From: Achromobacter sp. Bel
GTDB taxonomy: Bacteria > Pseudomonadota > Gammaproteobacteria > Burkholderiales > Burkholderiaceae_B
Assembly (NCBI RefSeq): GCF_012928505.1
Contig: NZ_JABBJN010000008.1
Coordinates: forward strand, 91,119 to 155,118
DNA length: 64,000 nt
Reading direction: 5' to 3'
A model generated the notes under the pieces. It was not told where the DNA came from and did no database searches. It saw only the letters and a list, made by a program, of their open reading frames with translations. The translations under genes were made by a program, and so were the position numbers. Positions 1-8,081 of this stretch are shown one piece after another (position 1 is the first letter of the stretch; each line of letters begins with the position of its first letter).

Positions 1-520
1 CGCGCACATAACGCCAATGCACGGAAAACCGGGCAGCCAGCGCATCCAGCAGATCGGCTAGCGGCATGGGCCCGTCGCGTACTTCGAAACGGACCGGAGA
101 CAGCGCCGACAGCCCGGCATCCACGGCAAGGCGGGGCAGGAACTGTTCCAACGGTAGCAAGGCGTCGGGCCGCACCCGGACCGGAATGCCGGTAGCGGCG
201 CCCAGGCGCTGGGCCATCACGGGAAGGTCAGCCTCGTCGGCCAGCATCAGCGTCGTCGGCACGTTCTCGCGCAGCGCCGGCGGCAGCGACACCGCGCGCG
301 CCAGCGGCTGCGGTTTGCCGGCGACCCATGGCGTGGCGACGTCCTGTGCCGCGATACGCGCCTGGCGATCCGATAATCCCGCCGCGAACGCCTGATGTCG
401 ATCCGCCAGCTCCCCACGCCGCTCGTTCGCCGCGCGGTTCAACTGCGCCGCTTGCTGCGATGCCGTGCAACCGCTCAGCACCCCGCACGCCACCATGCAC
501 ATCACATGTTTGATCGTCAT
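1..520 (-). CDS. N-terminal part of a PilN-like type IVb pilus secretin lipoprotein (cut by window edge)
   Basis: Only the first 173 codons are in the window. The protein begins with a short lipoprotein signal whose lipobox reads LSGC, followed by a Gln/Ala-rich segment and then a region (about residues 105-170) that looks like the N-terminal domain of pilus secretins, with repeated hydrophobic blocks and the phrase MPLADLLDALAARFSVHWRY. An AAGGAG ribosome site lies 9 bases upstream of the ATG. The start overlaps the stop of the upstream TcpQ-like gene by 4 bases (ATGA), so the two are translationally coupled. In type IVb pilus loci a PilN-type secretin commonly sits beside a PilL/TcpQ-type protein. 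The family call rests on this context and on a partial sequence; a type II secretion secretin is the main alternative. Confidence 0.55.
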   Translation of the reverse strand, partial: MTIKHVMCMVACGVLSGCTASQQAAQLNRAANERRGELADRHQAFAAGLSDRQARIAAQDVATPWVAGKPQPLARAVSLPPALRENVPTTLMLADEADLPVMAQRLGAATGIPVRVRPDALLPLEQFLPRLAVDAGLSALSPVRFEVRDGPMPLADLLDALAARFSVHWRYVR

Positions 521-1386
521 GCCCCGGCTCCTTGCGGCGATGCCGTGCGTGAGCAGGACTGGGCCAGCGGCACGACACGCAGCACCTGATTGCCGTAGAA
601 GCACGGCTGCAATGGCTTTTCTGCCAATTCGGTCGCGGCGAGCAGTTCGCGGACAGCGGACTTGAAGTCGCCGAGAAAATCCGCGGACGCGGACAACGGA
701 ATATCCACATCCACTGCCCAATGCTGCGGTTGGAACGTCCAACCCGAACGGTCCGCCCAACGCGCCAGCACCGCACGCAGCGTGGCGTCCGGCGGAGCGG
801 CTCGATATGCCGGTGTCGGCGCGACGGGTAACGGGGAATGGGTCAGGCCGGGAGTGGTGGCGGCGGCCGGGGCGTCAACTGGGGGCAGCCCGCTGACCCT
901 CAAAGGTCCGTCCACTCTCTGCGGCCCCTGAGCCACCAGAGGTCCGTCAGCCGCGAGCGCGCCGACTCCCGACATCGCCAACGGCAAGGATTGCGCCGGT
1001 GTGGCCGCGATGCGGTCCATGTCTTCCGCGCGTTCCGCCCTGGCCGCCAAGCGGCCGCCACGGAAGCGAAGCACTCCCCACTCGCCCTTGACCACTACGT
1101 ACGGGTCGCGGCGGACGTAGGGCAAGGCATGCTCACCGTCGCCCCGCACGCCGAACACCGCGGGCAAGGCTTGGCCGGACGCGAATTGCAGCCAGACTTC
1201 CCTGCCGTTATCGAACACCTGCACAGGCGCGACGGCAGGGTCTCCCGACAGGCGCCAGTCAAACCGGAATCCACCTGCGACAGGCTCAACTGCCTGCCAG
1301 GAAGCGCCAGGGCCGCCTTTGGCTGGCCAACTTGTGCAAGCGGCCAGGCCGGACAGGCTTGCCACCACGAAGAAGATTCGAACCAT
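517..1386 (-). CDS. TcpQ/PilL-like lipoprotein of a type IVb pilus locus
   Basis: A 289-residue protein with a lipoprotein signal ending in LAAC (about residue 16), a middle section rich in Pro and Ala, and a C-terminal domain (about 195-270) with the phrase LRAVLARWADRSGWTF. This is typical of the TcpQ C-terminal domain of toxin-coregulated-pilus and PilL-type proteins. Such proteins sit at the outer membrane and help place or stabilise the secretin. A GGTGAGG element precedes the ATG. The gene overlaps the following secretin-like gene by 4 bases. No pilus genes lie upstream in the window, so this is probably the first gene of the operon or close to it. Confidence 0.65.
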   Translation of the reverse strand: MVRIFFVVASLSGLAACTSWPAKGGPGASWQAVEPVAGGFRFDWRLSGDPAVAPVQVFDNGREVWLQFASGQALPAVFGVRGDGEHALPYVRRDPYVVVKGEWGVLRFRGGRLAARAERAEDMDRIAATPAQSLPLAMSGVGALAADGPLVAQGPQRVDGPLRVSGLPPVDAPAAATTPGLTHSPLPVAPTPAYRAAPPDATLRAVLARWADRSGWTFQPQHWAVDVDIPLSASADFLGDFKSAVRELLAATELAEKPLQPCFYGNQVLRVVPLAQSCSRTASPQGAGA

Positions 1387-1523
1387 GCCTCACCGCAAGC
1401 AAAGGGCGCACCGGAAGCGGTACGCATGAACGGCATGGTGGACGACGGGTCAGCGTGCCGCCAGACTGGCATGTACGCATGGATGCTTTGATCCGCCCCT
1501 TGCGAAGGCACGATCAATGGACG

Positions 1524-1548
1524 AAAAAAAACCCGGTCCAGGGACCGG
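1524..1548 (-). terminator. Intrinsic terminator downstream of the UgpB-like gene
   Basis: A perfect CCGGTCC/GGACCGG inverted repeat (1533-1548) is followed, in the minus-strand direction, by eight U residues (A-run at 1524-1531). It lies about 50 bases past the stop of the UgpB-like gene and separates that unit from the pilus genes. Confidence 0.85.
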
Positions 1549-1598
1549 ATTCGTGCGAGCGGAACCGGCGTCAGCGCCGCCGGTTCAAGCCTTGCAGG

Positions 1599-2939
1599 TC
1601 AACGTTGCGCGGCGATGCTGCGGGCTTGAGTGGCGGCGTTGTTCAGCGCCGATACGGGCGGCACCTTGCCTTCGAAGGCCTCGTTCAGTTGCTGGTTCAG
1701 TACAGGTTCGATGCGGTTGTAGTTCGCCATGCGGAAGCCGCGGCTATTGCTGGCGAGACGCGCGCTCATCGAAGCGATCACGGCTTGCGCGCCCGGGATG
1801 CTCTTGTAGAACGACACGTCGGACGCGCGGAACGCCGCTTCGGTAAGCGGCAGGAAGCCCGTGCGCTGGTGCCATTCGGCGGCGACGACCGGCTTGGACA
1901 GCCAGGCCAGGAATTGCGCCGTCGCCTTTTCTTCGGCTTGCGGACGGCCTTCAAGCGCCCACAGCGCGGAACCGCTGACGAACGGCTGGCCAGCGGTCTT
2001 GGTGGCTTGATCGTAGTACGGCACCGGTGCCACGCCGAACGACAGCGACTTGGTGGTCAAGAACGTGCCGAAGGCGCCGGAGTTGGCGGTCAGCACAGCG
2101 CACTCGCCCTTGGCGAACAGCTTGTCGGCCGAGGCGTCGCCGGTATGCGCCATGAACAACAGCGAACGCTTCCAGCTGACCATCAGCGAGATGTGGCGCA
2201 TGTAGAGCGTGTCGAACTGCATGGCAGGCGCCGCGCTCTTCTTGCTGACGGCGTCCAGCCCGTTGTTGTTGCTGGTGAACTGCTGGCCGTTGATCGGCGC
2301 CAGGTTCTCCAGGTGAACGGTGACCTGGTCGCTGGAGGCGTAGGGGCAATCGATATCGGCCACGTCGCGCAGCTTCAGCAGTTCGGCCTGCAAGCCGTTC
2401 CAGGTGCGGGCGGGATTGTTGGGGTCGAGGCCCGCCTTCTTGTAGGCGGCGGTGTTGTAGAACATCACCGGCACTTCGGCCATCCAGGGGAAAGCCAGCA
2501 GACGGCCCTTGCCGTCGCGCGTGAAGCTGCTGGTGGCCGGCACGAACCAGTTCAGGTCCTTGATCGGGTACTTGGCCAGCAACTCGTACATCGGCAGGAT
2601 GGCCTTGTGCTGCGCCACGACTTCCGGCGAATGATTGTCGGTCAGCTGGACCAGATTGGGCGCCTTCTTCGCCTTGACGGCGGTGACGGCTTCTTGCTCA
2701 AGCGCGTCCTGCGAGGCGAACCCGCGCAGCTTGACGCTGACCTGGTCCTGCTCTTTGTTGTACTGCTTGGCCAGCTTTTCGAATTCGGCCTTGTTCGCGT
2801 CCGACAGCGTGTGCCAGACCTGGATTTCCACTGGAGCGGCATTCGCCACGCCCGCCATTGCCATGGCGGCGCCAAACACCCATGCGCGCCGGCTGGCGAA
2901 CATCGCGCGGGCAACGCCCGCCAATTGCAGATTCTTCAT
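1599..2939 (-). CDS. ugpB: UgpB-like extracellular solute-binding protein of an ABC transporter
   Basis: A 446-residue periplasmic binding protein of solute-binding family 1. Residues 1 to about 34 form a signal peptide (MKN start, cationic N-terminus, AMAMAGVANA cleavage region). The mature part carries UgpB-type hallmarks: IQVWHTLSD near the N-terminus, YNTAAYKKAGLDPN, FTSNNNGLD, and near the C-terminus AAEWHQRTGFLPLTEAAF followed by RGFRMANYNRIEPV. UgpB binds sn-glycerol 3-phosphate and glycerophosphodiesters. I place the start at 2939 because only this one gives a signal peptide; no strong Shine-Dalgarno is visible. It follows the dadA-like gene by 4 bases, so the two are cotranscribed. 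Odd point: no permease or ATPase gene (ugpA, ugpE, ugpC) is nearby, so partners must be encoded elsewhere, or the ligand differs. Confidence 0.75.
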   Translation of the reverse strand: MKNLQLAGVARAMFASRRAWVFGAAMAMAGVANAAPVEIQVWHTLSDANKAEFEKLAKQYNKEQDQVSVKLRGFASQDALEQEAVTAVKAKKAPNLVQLTDNHSPEVVAQHKAILPMYELLAKYPIKDLNWFVPATSSFTRDGKGRLLAFPWMAEVPVMFYNTAAYKKAGLDPNNPARTWNGLQAELLKLRDVADIDCPYASSDQVTVHLENLAPINGQQFTSNNNGLDAVSKKSAAPAMQFDTLYMRHISLMVSWKRSLLFMAHTGDASADKLFAKGECAVLTANSGAFGTFLTTKSLSFGVAPVPYYDQATKTAGQPFVSGSALWALEGRPQAEEKATAQFLAWLSKPVVAAEWHQRTGFLPLTEAAFRASDVSFYKSIPGAQAVIASMSARLASNSRGFRMANYNRIEPVLNQQLNEAFEGKVPPVSALNNAATQARSIAAQR

Positions 2940-2943
2940 AGGT

Positions 2944-4200
2944 TCATAGACCAAGAAAAGGGAATTCCGGTTCTGGCCGCCGTCCGCTGAGCAGATCGGC
3001 CAGTGCCCGGCCCGAGCCAACACCCATCGTCCAGCCGAGCGTACCGTGTCCCGTATTGATATACAAATTGGGGATACGGCTGCGGCCGATGATGGGCACA
3101 TTCGAGGGAGTGGACGGGCGCAAGCCCGACCAATAGCTGACGCGCCCGAAATCGAGCGCATCGGGAAAGAGTTCTTGCGCCAGGCGGGTCAAGGCCTCGC
3201 AACGGCTGGTGTTCAGGCCCCGGGAGTATCCCGAGAGCTCTGCCGTGCCAGCCATGCGCAGCCGGTCGCCCAGGCGCGAGAACACGATTTTGTGGCTGCT
3301 GTCCGTCAGGCTGACCGTGGGCGCGGCATCGGGTTTCAGCACCGGAAACGTCGCGGAATAGCCCTTGGCCGGATAGACGTTGCAGGGAATGCCCAGCGGA
3401 CGCAGCATATTGGGGCTGAAACTGCCCATGGCGACGACGTAGGCGTCGGCCGAAACCGAGCCGTATTGGCCATCGGGTTCAATGACTTCAACGCCCTGCA
3501 CGGTGCCGCCCTGCGTCAGCAGGCGCGTGGCCCGCGTGCTGTAGCGGAATTCGACGCCGGCGCGGGCGCAGCGCTCTGCCAGCGCGACCGTGAACAGGTG
3601 TACGTCACCGCTTTCGTCTTCGGGGGTGTAGTCGCCCCCGACGATCGTCTGCCGGTGCGGCGCCAGCGCCGGTTCGATGGCGATGACCTCGTCGGCCGTG
3701 ACCACCCGACGCTCGACGCCAAAATCGCGCATCAGCCCGGCGGCCCGCTGGGAATTTTCGAATTCGTGCGGATCGCGGTAGAAATTCAGAATGCCGCGTT
3801 CAAGGTGGTCGTATTCGATGCCCAGTTCGGCGCGCATGCCACGCAGGGTGGCGCGGCTGTATTCCGCCATGCGGACCATGGCGCGGATGTTCGGCGCCAG
3901 GCGGCTGGGCAGGCATTCGCGCAGGAAGGACAAGCCCCACATCCATTGCCGCCAATCCAGTTGCGGGCGGAACAGCAGCGGCGCGTCGTCCTGGAACATC
4001 CATTTAAGCAGCTTGAACGGCGCCTGCGGATTGGCCCAGGGTTCGGCATAGGACACCGAGATCTGGGCGCCGTTGGCCAGGCTGGTTTCCTGTGCGGGAC
4101 CGGTGCAGCGATCAATGACCACGACGTCATGGCCGGCCTGGCTCAGCCACCAGGCGCTGGAGATTCCGATAATGCCGCTACCCAATACCGCTACTTTCAT
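2944..4200 (-). CDS. dadA: D-amino-acid dehydrogenase, DadA-like FAD oxidoreductase
   Basis: A 418-residue flavoprotein of the DadA/DAO family, which oxidatively deaminates D-amino acids to 2-oxo acids and passes electrons to the respiratory chain at the inner face of the membrane. The N-terminus is the FAD-binding Rossmann motif, KVAVLGSGIIGISSAWWL, followed by VVVIDR. The C-terminal part has PIIGRSRIPNLYINTGHGTLGW, the usual DadA FAD-contacting segment. An AAGGAG lies 10 bases before the ATG at 4200. Length matches the family (about 415-435). The usual partner alanine racemase is absent; instead the next gene is a UgpB-like binding protein 4 bases downstream. Which D-amino acid is used cannot be told, and paralogues are common in this group. 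Confidence 0.8.
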   Translation of the reverse strand: MKVAVLGSGIIGISSAWWLSQAGHDVVVIDRCTGPAQETSLANGAQISVSYAEPWANPQAPFKLLKWMFQDDAPLLFRPQLDWRQWMWGLSFLRECLPSRLAPNIRAMVRMAEYSRATLRGMRAELGIEYDHLERGILNFYRDPHEFENSQRAAGLMRDFGVERRVVTADEVIAIEPALAPHRQTIVGGDYTPEDESGDVHLFTVALAERCARAGVEFRYSTRATRLLTQGGTVQGVEVIEPDGQYGSVSADAYVVAMGSFSPNMLRPLGIPCNVYPAKGYSATFPVLKPDAAPTVSLTDSSHKIVFSRLGDRLRMAGTAELSGYSRGLNTSRCEALTRLAQELFPDALDFGRVSYWSGLRPSTPSNVPIIGRSRIPNLYINTGHGTLGWTMGVGSGRALADLLSGRRPEPEFPFLGL

Positions 4201-4309
4201 GCCCGCATTGCTCCTTGCGTGCCAAATCGGCTCACGGACCCGATGTCCGCCCCCTTGGCAAGCCGCTGCCAAGGCAGTTTACCCCGCCGATTTGGCTTCG
4301 CCTATGTCT

Positions 4310-4375
4310 AAAAGAAAGCCCCCACGCCGCGCACGCCTTGCGTGCTTGCTGCCCCCCGAGGGGGCCTTTTTACCT
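4310..4375. repeat. GC-rich compound hairpin, probable bidirectional terminator and dispersed-repeat candidate
   Basis: The 260 bases between the dadA-like gene and the reductase gene hold nested inverted repeats. An outer GCCCCC/GGGGGC pair encloses a GCACGC/GCGTGC hairpin, and a second GCCCC/GGGGC hairpin sits at its right end. On the minus strand the outer stem is followed by TTTCTTTT, suitable to end the reductase transcript. On the plus strand the right hairpin is followed by five T. The block looks like the repetitive GC-rich intergenic elements I associate with Burkholderiales genomes, but I see only one copy here. Confidence 0.5.
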
Positions 4376-4460
4376 TGGGGCGGCACATCTGTAAAAAGGG
4401 GCGGAAGTCACAAAGCTTTTCCGCTTGTGAATTCCACCCCTTTGCTTCGTGCTGGTCCGG

Positions 4461-5507
4461 TTACGACGCGGCTTTCGCCAGGTCGGCTTCGGACGTGAAC
4501 GCGTCCGCGTAGAACTCTTCCGACGGCAGGCCGTTCTGCGTGCTGAACTCGCGCCGGGCGGCATCCACCATCAGCGGCGTGCCGCAGGCGTAGACCTGGT
4601 GGCCGGACATGTCGGCGATGTCCTGCATGACGGCCTCGTGGACGAAACCGGTGCGGCCCGTCCAACCATCTTCCTGCAGCGCATTGGAGACGACCGGGAC
4701 ATAGGTGAAACCCGGCAGTTGGGTCGACCACGACTGCGCCAGCGCATCCATGTACAGGTCGCGCGGCCGGCGGCCTCCCCAGTACAGCGTGACGGGACGA
4801 TTAATGTTCTTGTGGATCATGTGTTCCACAATGGCCTTCACCGGCGCGAAGCCGGTGCCGCTGGCCAGCAGGATGATCGGTTTGTCGCTGTCTTCGCGCA
4901 GGAAGAACGAACCGAACGGCCCTTCCAGGCGCAGGATCTCGCGCTCTTTCATCTGCGTGTCGCCCGCGCCGAAGACGTGGTCGGTGAACAGACCGCCCGG
5001 CATGTGGCGAATATGCAGTTCCAGCGGGCTGCCCGTGTGCGGCGCGCCAGCCATCGAATAGCTGCGGCGCCGGCCGTCCTTCAGGATGACTTCGATGTAC
5101 TGCCCCGCGTAATAGCGGAACTGCTCCGAGGCCGGTAGCTGCAGCTTGATGACGGTGACGTCGGGCGCCACGCGCTCAAGCGTCTGCACGCGCGACGGCA
5201 GCTTGCGGATCTGGATGTCGCTGGCCAGGCGGACTTCGGTGGACTCGACCACCATGTCCGAGCCAGGGCGGGCCTGGCAGAACAGCGTGTAGCCGTCAGC
5301 CAGTTCCTCGGGTGACAGGATCTGGGCGGGATACTGACCGGCGTCGAACTCCCCGGACACCACTTTGCCCTTGCAGGTGGAGCACGCGCCGTTGCGACAG
5401 CTATAGGGCAGCACGATGCCGGCCGCCAGGGCGCCGTCGAGCACGGTCTGGCCGGGCTCGACCGGGAATTGATGCTTGCTGGGTTGAATGGTGACCTGGA
5501 AGCTCAT
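4461..5507 (-). CDS. NAD(P)H-dependent 2Fe-2S flavoprotein reductase (CDP-6-deoxy-glucoseen reductase-like)
   Basis: A 348-residue electron-transfer protein. Residues 1 to about 90 form a plant-type ferredoxin domain with cluster cysteines 37, 42, 45 and 77 (CRNGACSTC and FCQA). About 100-200 is the FAD-binding domain with RRRSYSMA, and about 210-340 the NAD(P)-binding domain with LASGTGFAPVKAI. This order, ferredoxin-FAD-NAD, is that of proteins often annotated as CDP-6-deoxy-delta-3,4-glucoseen reductase (AscD), and also of oxygenase reductases and NAD(P)H-flavin reductases. No sugar-nucleotide or oxygenase genes lie next to it, so the physiological partner is unknown. A 70-base gap separates it from panD upstream. 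Confidence 0.75.
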   Translation of the reverse strand: MSFQVTIQPSKHQFPVEPGQTVLDGALAAGIVLPYSCRNGACSTCKGKVVSGEFDAGQYPAQILSPEELADGYTLFCQARPGSDMVVESTEVRLASDIQIRKLPSRVQTLERVAPDVTVIKLQLPASEQFRYYAGQYIEVILKDGRRRSYSMAGAPHTGSPLELHIRHMPGGLFTDHVFGAGDTQMKEREILRLEGPFGSFFLREDSDKPIILLASGTGFAPVKAIVEHMIHKNINRPVTLYWGGRRPRDLYMDALAQSWSTQLPGFTYVPVVSNALQEDGWTGRTGFVHEAVMQDIADMSGHQVYACGTPLMVDAARREFSTQNGLPSEEFYADAFTSEADLAKAAS

Positions 5508-5577
5508 GATGAAACGGTTCTGAGTCGACGCAGCGTCGTCCGGCCTGGCCGGAGACGGCGCTGCGCCCGGCCCGGCG

Positions 5578-5946
5578 TCAGGCCGGGAACTTGCGTATTT
5601 CCTTGACGCGGTTTGCGTCGTCCACCAGCACTACTTGCGGTTTGTGCGTGGCGGAATCTTCTTCGGACATCGGGCCGTAGGTGCAGATGATCAGCAGATC
5701 GCCGACCTGGGCCCGGCGCGCCGCGGCGCCGTTCAGCGAGATGGCGCCGCTACCGCGCGCCGCCTTGATGATGTAGGTGTCGAAACGTTCGCCATTGGTG
5801 ACGTTGTAGAGTTCGATGCGTTCGAACTCGCGCATGCCGGCAGCGTCCAGCAGGTCTTCGTCGATGCCACAAGACCCTTCGTAGTGAAGGTCGGCTTCGG
5901 TGACCGTGACGCGGTGCAGCTTTGCCCGCAGCATGATGCGTTGCAT
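5578..5946 (-). CDS. panD: Aspartate 1-decarboxylase
   Basis: A 122-residue pyruvoyl-dependent enzyme that decarboxylates L-aspartate to beta-alanine for pantothenate and coenzyme A synthesis in the cytoplasm. The precursor cleaves itself between Gly24 and Ser25, seen here as HYEGSCGID, to make the pyruvoyl group. Other family motifs are present: [18 protein letters not shown] at the N-terminus, YNVTNGERF, and [18 protein letters not shown] around the active site. Length agrees with the family (about 120-130). An inverted repeat stands in the leader just upstream of the ribosome site. Confidence 0.96.
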   Translation of the reverse strand: MQRIMLRAKLHRVTVTEADLHYEGSCGIDEDLLDAAGMREFERIELYNVTNGERFDTYIIKAARGSGAISLNGAAARRAQVGDLLIICTYGPMSEEDSATHKPQVVLVDDANRVKEIRKFPA

Positions 5947-5962
5947 GATGGAAATATCCTGG

Positions 5963-5982
5963 TTCGCGGTCCGGTCCGCGAA
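5963..5982 (-). other. Hairpin in the panD leader
   Basis: TTCGCGG/CCGCGAA with a 6-base loop, perfect over 7 pairs, ends about 17 bases before the panD start codon and next to its probable CAGGA ribosome site. It has no U-tract, so it is not a classical terminator; it could affect translation or message stability. Confidence 0.4.
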
Positions 5983-6013
5983 GCGTTGCTAAAGTGATGC
6001 CCGGCATCCGGTA

Positions 6014-6041
6014 TTGCCGTTGGAACCCGGTATTCTATAAT
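6014..6041 (+). promoter_or_regulatory. Sigma-70-like promoter facing away from panD
   Basis: TTGCCG (6014-6019), 16 bases, then a perfect TATAAT (6036-6041) on the plus strand. No plus-strand gene follows. Transcription would run through the hairpin at 6074-6118 and then antisense to the MOSC gene. The AT-rich core may instead serve panD on the other strand, where no good -35 is visible. Confidence 0.3.
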
Positions 6042-6073
6042 TTTTGCCGCCACGGGACGTCCGTTGCGCCATC

Positions 6074-6118
6074 GCGCAGGCGGCTGCCTTCGCTGCAGAC
6101 ACAAAGCAGCGCCTGCGC
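6074..6118. other. Strong GC hairpin after the MOSC gene
   Basis: GCGCAGGCG plus CTGC on the left pair with GCAG plus CGCCTGCGC on the right, with one bulged G and an 18-base loop. It begins 7 bases past the MOSC stop codon. There is no T-run on either strand, so it may be a weak or Rho-assisted terminator or a 3'-end stabiliser. Confidence 0.4.
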
Positions 6119-6124
6119 GCCGGC

Positions 6125-6997
6125 TCAGAAATCCAGTTCGATCTCGACCGGGTCGCCGACTTTCAGGCGGGCGCCGGCCGGCGCGTCCAGAATGGCATTT
6201 TGGCCGAATACCACCCCGATCTCCAGATTTCGATAAGCCGCCAGCGTGCGGCCGGGCTCGTCATGCTGGAGCGCCGTGCGCTGATCGATATCTGGAATCG
6301 AGCACCGGGTGCACGGCTTGACGAACGCCATCTGGACGCCGGCCGCGGTGATCATGGCGGTATGGTCTTCCTCGAAGGCTTCCCATTCGCCCTGGACCAC
6401 GATATTGGGCCGGAAACGGTCCATCGGCACAGGCGCCACGCCCTTGGCCTGCAACCGGGCGTTCAGGTCGTCAAGCGATGCCTGGTTGGCGATCAGCAGC
6501 GGGAAACCGTCGGCGAAACCGAAATGGTGCTCGCCAGTGAACGTCTCTGCCAGATCGGGATGCGCGTCGGCCCACCGGGACACCCAGTCCGGCTTGGCGT
6601 CGCGCCGCGCGGCGGCATCCACCTTGAGCAAGCGGCAAGGCGTCTTGAGGAAATCCGAAAACCATTGCCCGACAGCGGCGCTTTCGCGCCGGGCGGAAAT
6701 GGTGTCGCTCCAGACCGCCACGGTTTCTGCCCCCGGTTCCAGACCGGACCCGTCAAGCGGCACGTCCAGGTCCGCCATGCCCGGCGCGGACAACCGCAGC
6801 GCGCCGGCCGAAAGCGCGGTGCGGATCAGCGCCATCGCCGGCCATTGCCGCTGGGTCATGAACTGGCCGTCGCCGCCGATCAGCATCCAGCGGCGGTCAT
6901 GCGCCAGGCCGGCCCGGTCAATGGGGGACTCCGCCAGGTCGATCCCTGCGCAGGATTTGATGGGATAGATATGCAAGCTGAGGATACGGGCGGACAT
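6125..6997 (-). CDS. MOSC-domain protein, YcbX-like without the ferredoxin domain
   Basis: A 290-residue protein with an N-terminal MOSC beta-barrel (residues 1 to about 120, starting ILSLHIYPIKSCAGIDL) and a MOSC domain (about 125-285) with the conserved cysteine in KPCTRCSIPDID and the phrase MDRFRPNIVV. MOSC proteins bind the molybdenum cofactor; YcbX and mARC relatives reduce N-hydroxylated compounds. Unlike E. coli YcbX, this protein stops after the MOSC domain and lacks the C-terminal 2Fe-2S domain, so it would need a separate electron donor. The ferredoxin-reductase two genes downstream could be imagined in that role, but that is inference only. Confidence 0.8.
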   Translation of the reverse strand: MSARILSLHIYPIKSCAGIDLAESPIDRAGLAHDRRWMLIGGDGQFMTQRQWPAMALIRTALSAGALRLSAPGMADLDVPLDGSGLEPGAETVAVWSDTISARRESAAVGQWFSDFLKTPCRLLKVDAAARRDAKPDWVSRWADAHPDLAETFTGEHHFGFADGFPLLIANQASLDDLNARLQAKGVAPVPMDRFRPNIVVQGEWEAFEEDHTAMITAAGVQMAFVKPCTRCSIPDIDQRTALQHDEPGRTLAAYRNLEIGVVFGQNAILDAPAGARLKVGDPVEIELDF

Positions 6998-7010
6998 GGC
7001 GGCGAATGGT

Positions 7011-7059
7011 CGGCGAAAGAGTCCGCGAAAGGATAGCAGAGAGCGCCGCGCTTTCGCCG
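7011..7059. repeat. Inverted repeat upstream of the MOSC gene
   Basis: CGGCGAAAG at 7011-7019 is mirrored by CTTTCGCCG at 7051-7059, perfect over 9 bases with a 31-base spacer. It lies in the short region between the MOSC start and the ectD terminator, where the MOSC promoter should be. Confidence 0.35.
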
Positions 7060-7086
7060 ATGGGATGGCCCCTTCGCGCCGACATG

Positions 7087-7114
7087 AAAAAACCCGGGCC
7101 AGGCCCGGGTTTTG
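7087..7114 (-). terminator. Terminator of the ectoine operon
   Basis: ACCCGGGCC/GGCCCGGGT forms a perfect 9-base dyad (7092-7110) with A-runs on its left and T-residues on its right. In the minus direction it is followed by six U. It stands 22 bases beyond the ectD stop. Confidence 0.85.
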
Positions 7115-7135
7115 AAGGCGCCGCCAGGCGGCAGG

Positions 7136-8062
7136 TTAACCGCCCACCAGCTTCAAGGTATCCAGCGGCGTCACCGCCTTGAATCCCTTGCGGGTCGCGA
7201 TGTGCTCGGGACGCGGCGTCAGCCCGTACTTGGGCGGATTCAAGGTGTTTTCCATGCTGTTGTAGACCATGAACACGTTGGCGCGCGGCCACGGCGAGAT
7301 ATTGCTGTTCGAGCCGTGCATCGTGTTGCAGTCGAAAAACACCACCGAACCGGCCTTGGCCGTCATCGAGCGGATGCCGCCCTGCTCGACCAGCAGTTGC
7401 AGGCTGACCGGATCCGGCACGCCGTATTCCTGCTTTTTCAGCGATTGCTTGTAGTGCTCGTTCGGGGTCTCGCCGACGCACGAGATGAACTGCCGGTGCG
7501 AACCGGGCACCAGCATCAGGGGGCCGTTGCAGTCATTGTTGTCGGTCAAAAGCACCGAGCAGCTGAGCGCGCGCATCGAGGGCATGCCGTCTTCCACATG
7601 CCAGGTCTCGAAATCGGAGTGCCAGTAGAACTCCTTGCCCTTGAAGCCCGGCTTCATGTTGGCGCGCGACTGGTGGATATAGACCTCGGACCCGAGGATC
7701 TGGCGCGCCACATTGACCAGCCGGGGGTCGCGCACCAGGCGCGACAGCACGGGGTTCAGCACGTGCACCATGAAAATGGAGCGCACGGCGTTGCTGCCGG
7801 GTTCGGTGATGGACTCTTCGCGCCGGATGATCGACGGGTCGCGCGTCATGCGCTCGACCTCGGTCGACAATGCGCGGATCTCGGCTTCCGAGAACAGGTT
7901 TTCCAGCAGGAGGAAACCGTCGCGCTCGTACTGTCCAACTTGCTCGCCGGACAAGGCGCTGGCGTACTGGCCGTCTTCATAGACCACGGGGTCCTGACGG
8001 GCAATGATGGCGGAACTTCGATCCGTACGTGACGCGTACGGATCCTGTGCAGGTGAGATCAT
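7136..8062 (-). CDS. ectD: Ectoine 5-hydroxylase
   Basis: A 308-residue Fe(II)/2-oxoglutarate dioxygenase that converts ectoine to 5-hydroxyectoine, a compatible solute for salt and heat stress. Iron ligands are visible as His148 and Asp150 (YWHSDFETWH) and His249 (CNTMHGSN). The EctD signature around residues 148-165 and the 2-oxoglutarate-binding arginine region (SPWPRANVFM) are present. I take the ATG at 8062, which has AAGGAGG 5 bases upstream. It is the last gene of the ect operon, 19 bases after ectC, and is followed by an intrinsic terminator. Confidence 0.95.
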   Translation of the reverse strand: MISPAQDPYASRTDRSSAIIARQDPVVYEDGQYASALSGEQVGQYERDGFLLLENLFSEAEIRALSTEVERMTRDPSIIRREESITEPGSNAVRSIFMVHVLNPVLSRLVRDPRLVNVARQILGSEVYIHQSRANMKPGFKGKEFYWHSDFETWHVEDGMPSMRALSCSVLLTDNNDCNGPLMLVPGSHRQFISCVGETPNEHYKQSLKKQEYGVPDPVSLQLLVEQGGIRSMTAKAGSVVFFDCNTMHGSNSNISPWPRANVFMVYNSMENTLNPPKYGLTPRPEHIATRKGFKAVTPLDTLKLVGG

Positions 8063-8081
8063 GCGAACCTCCTTGTCTGTT

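Noticed and set aside
6125..6997. Full YcbX-type reductase
   Set aside because: The protein ends after the MOSC domain; the C-terminal ferredoxin domain and its cysteines are missing.
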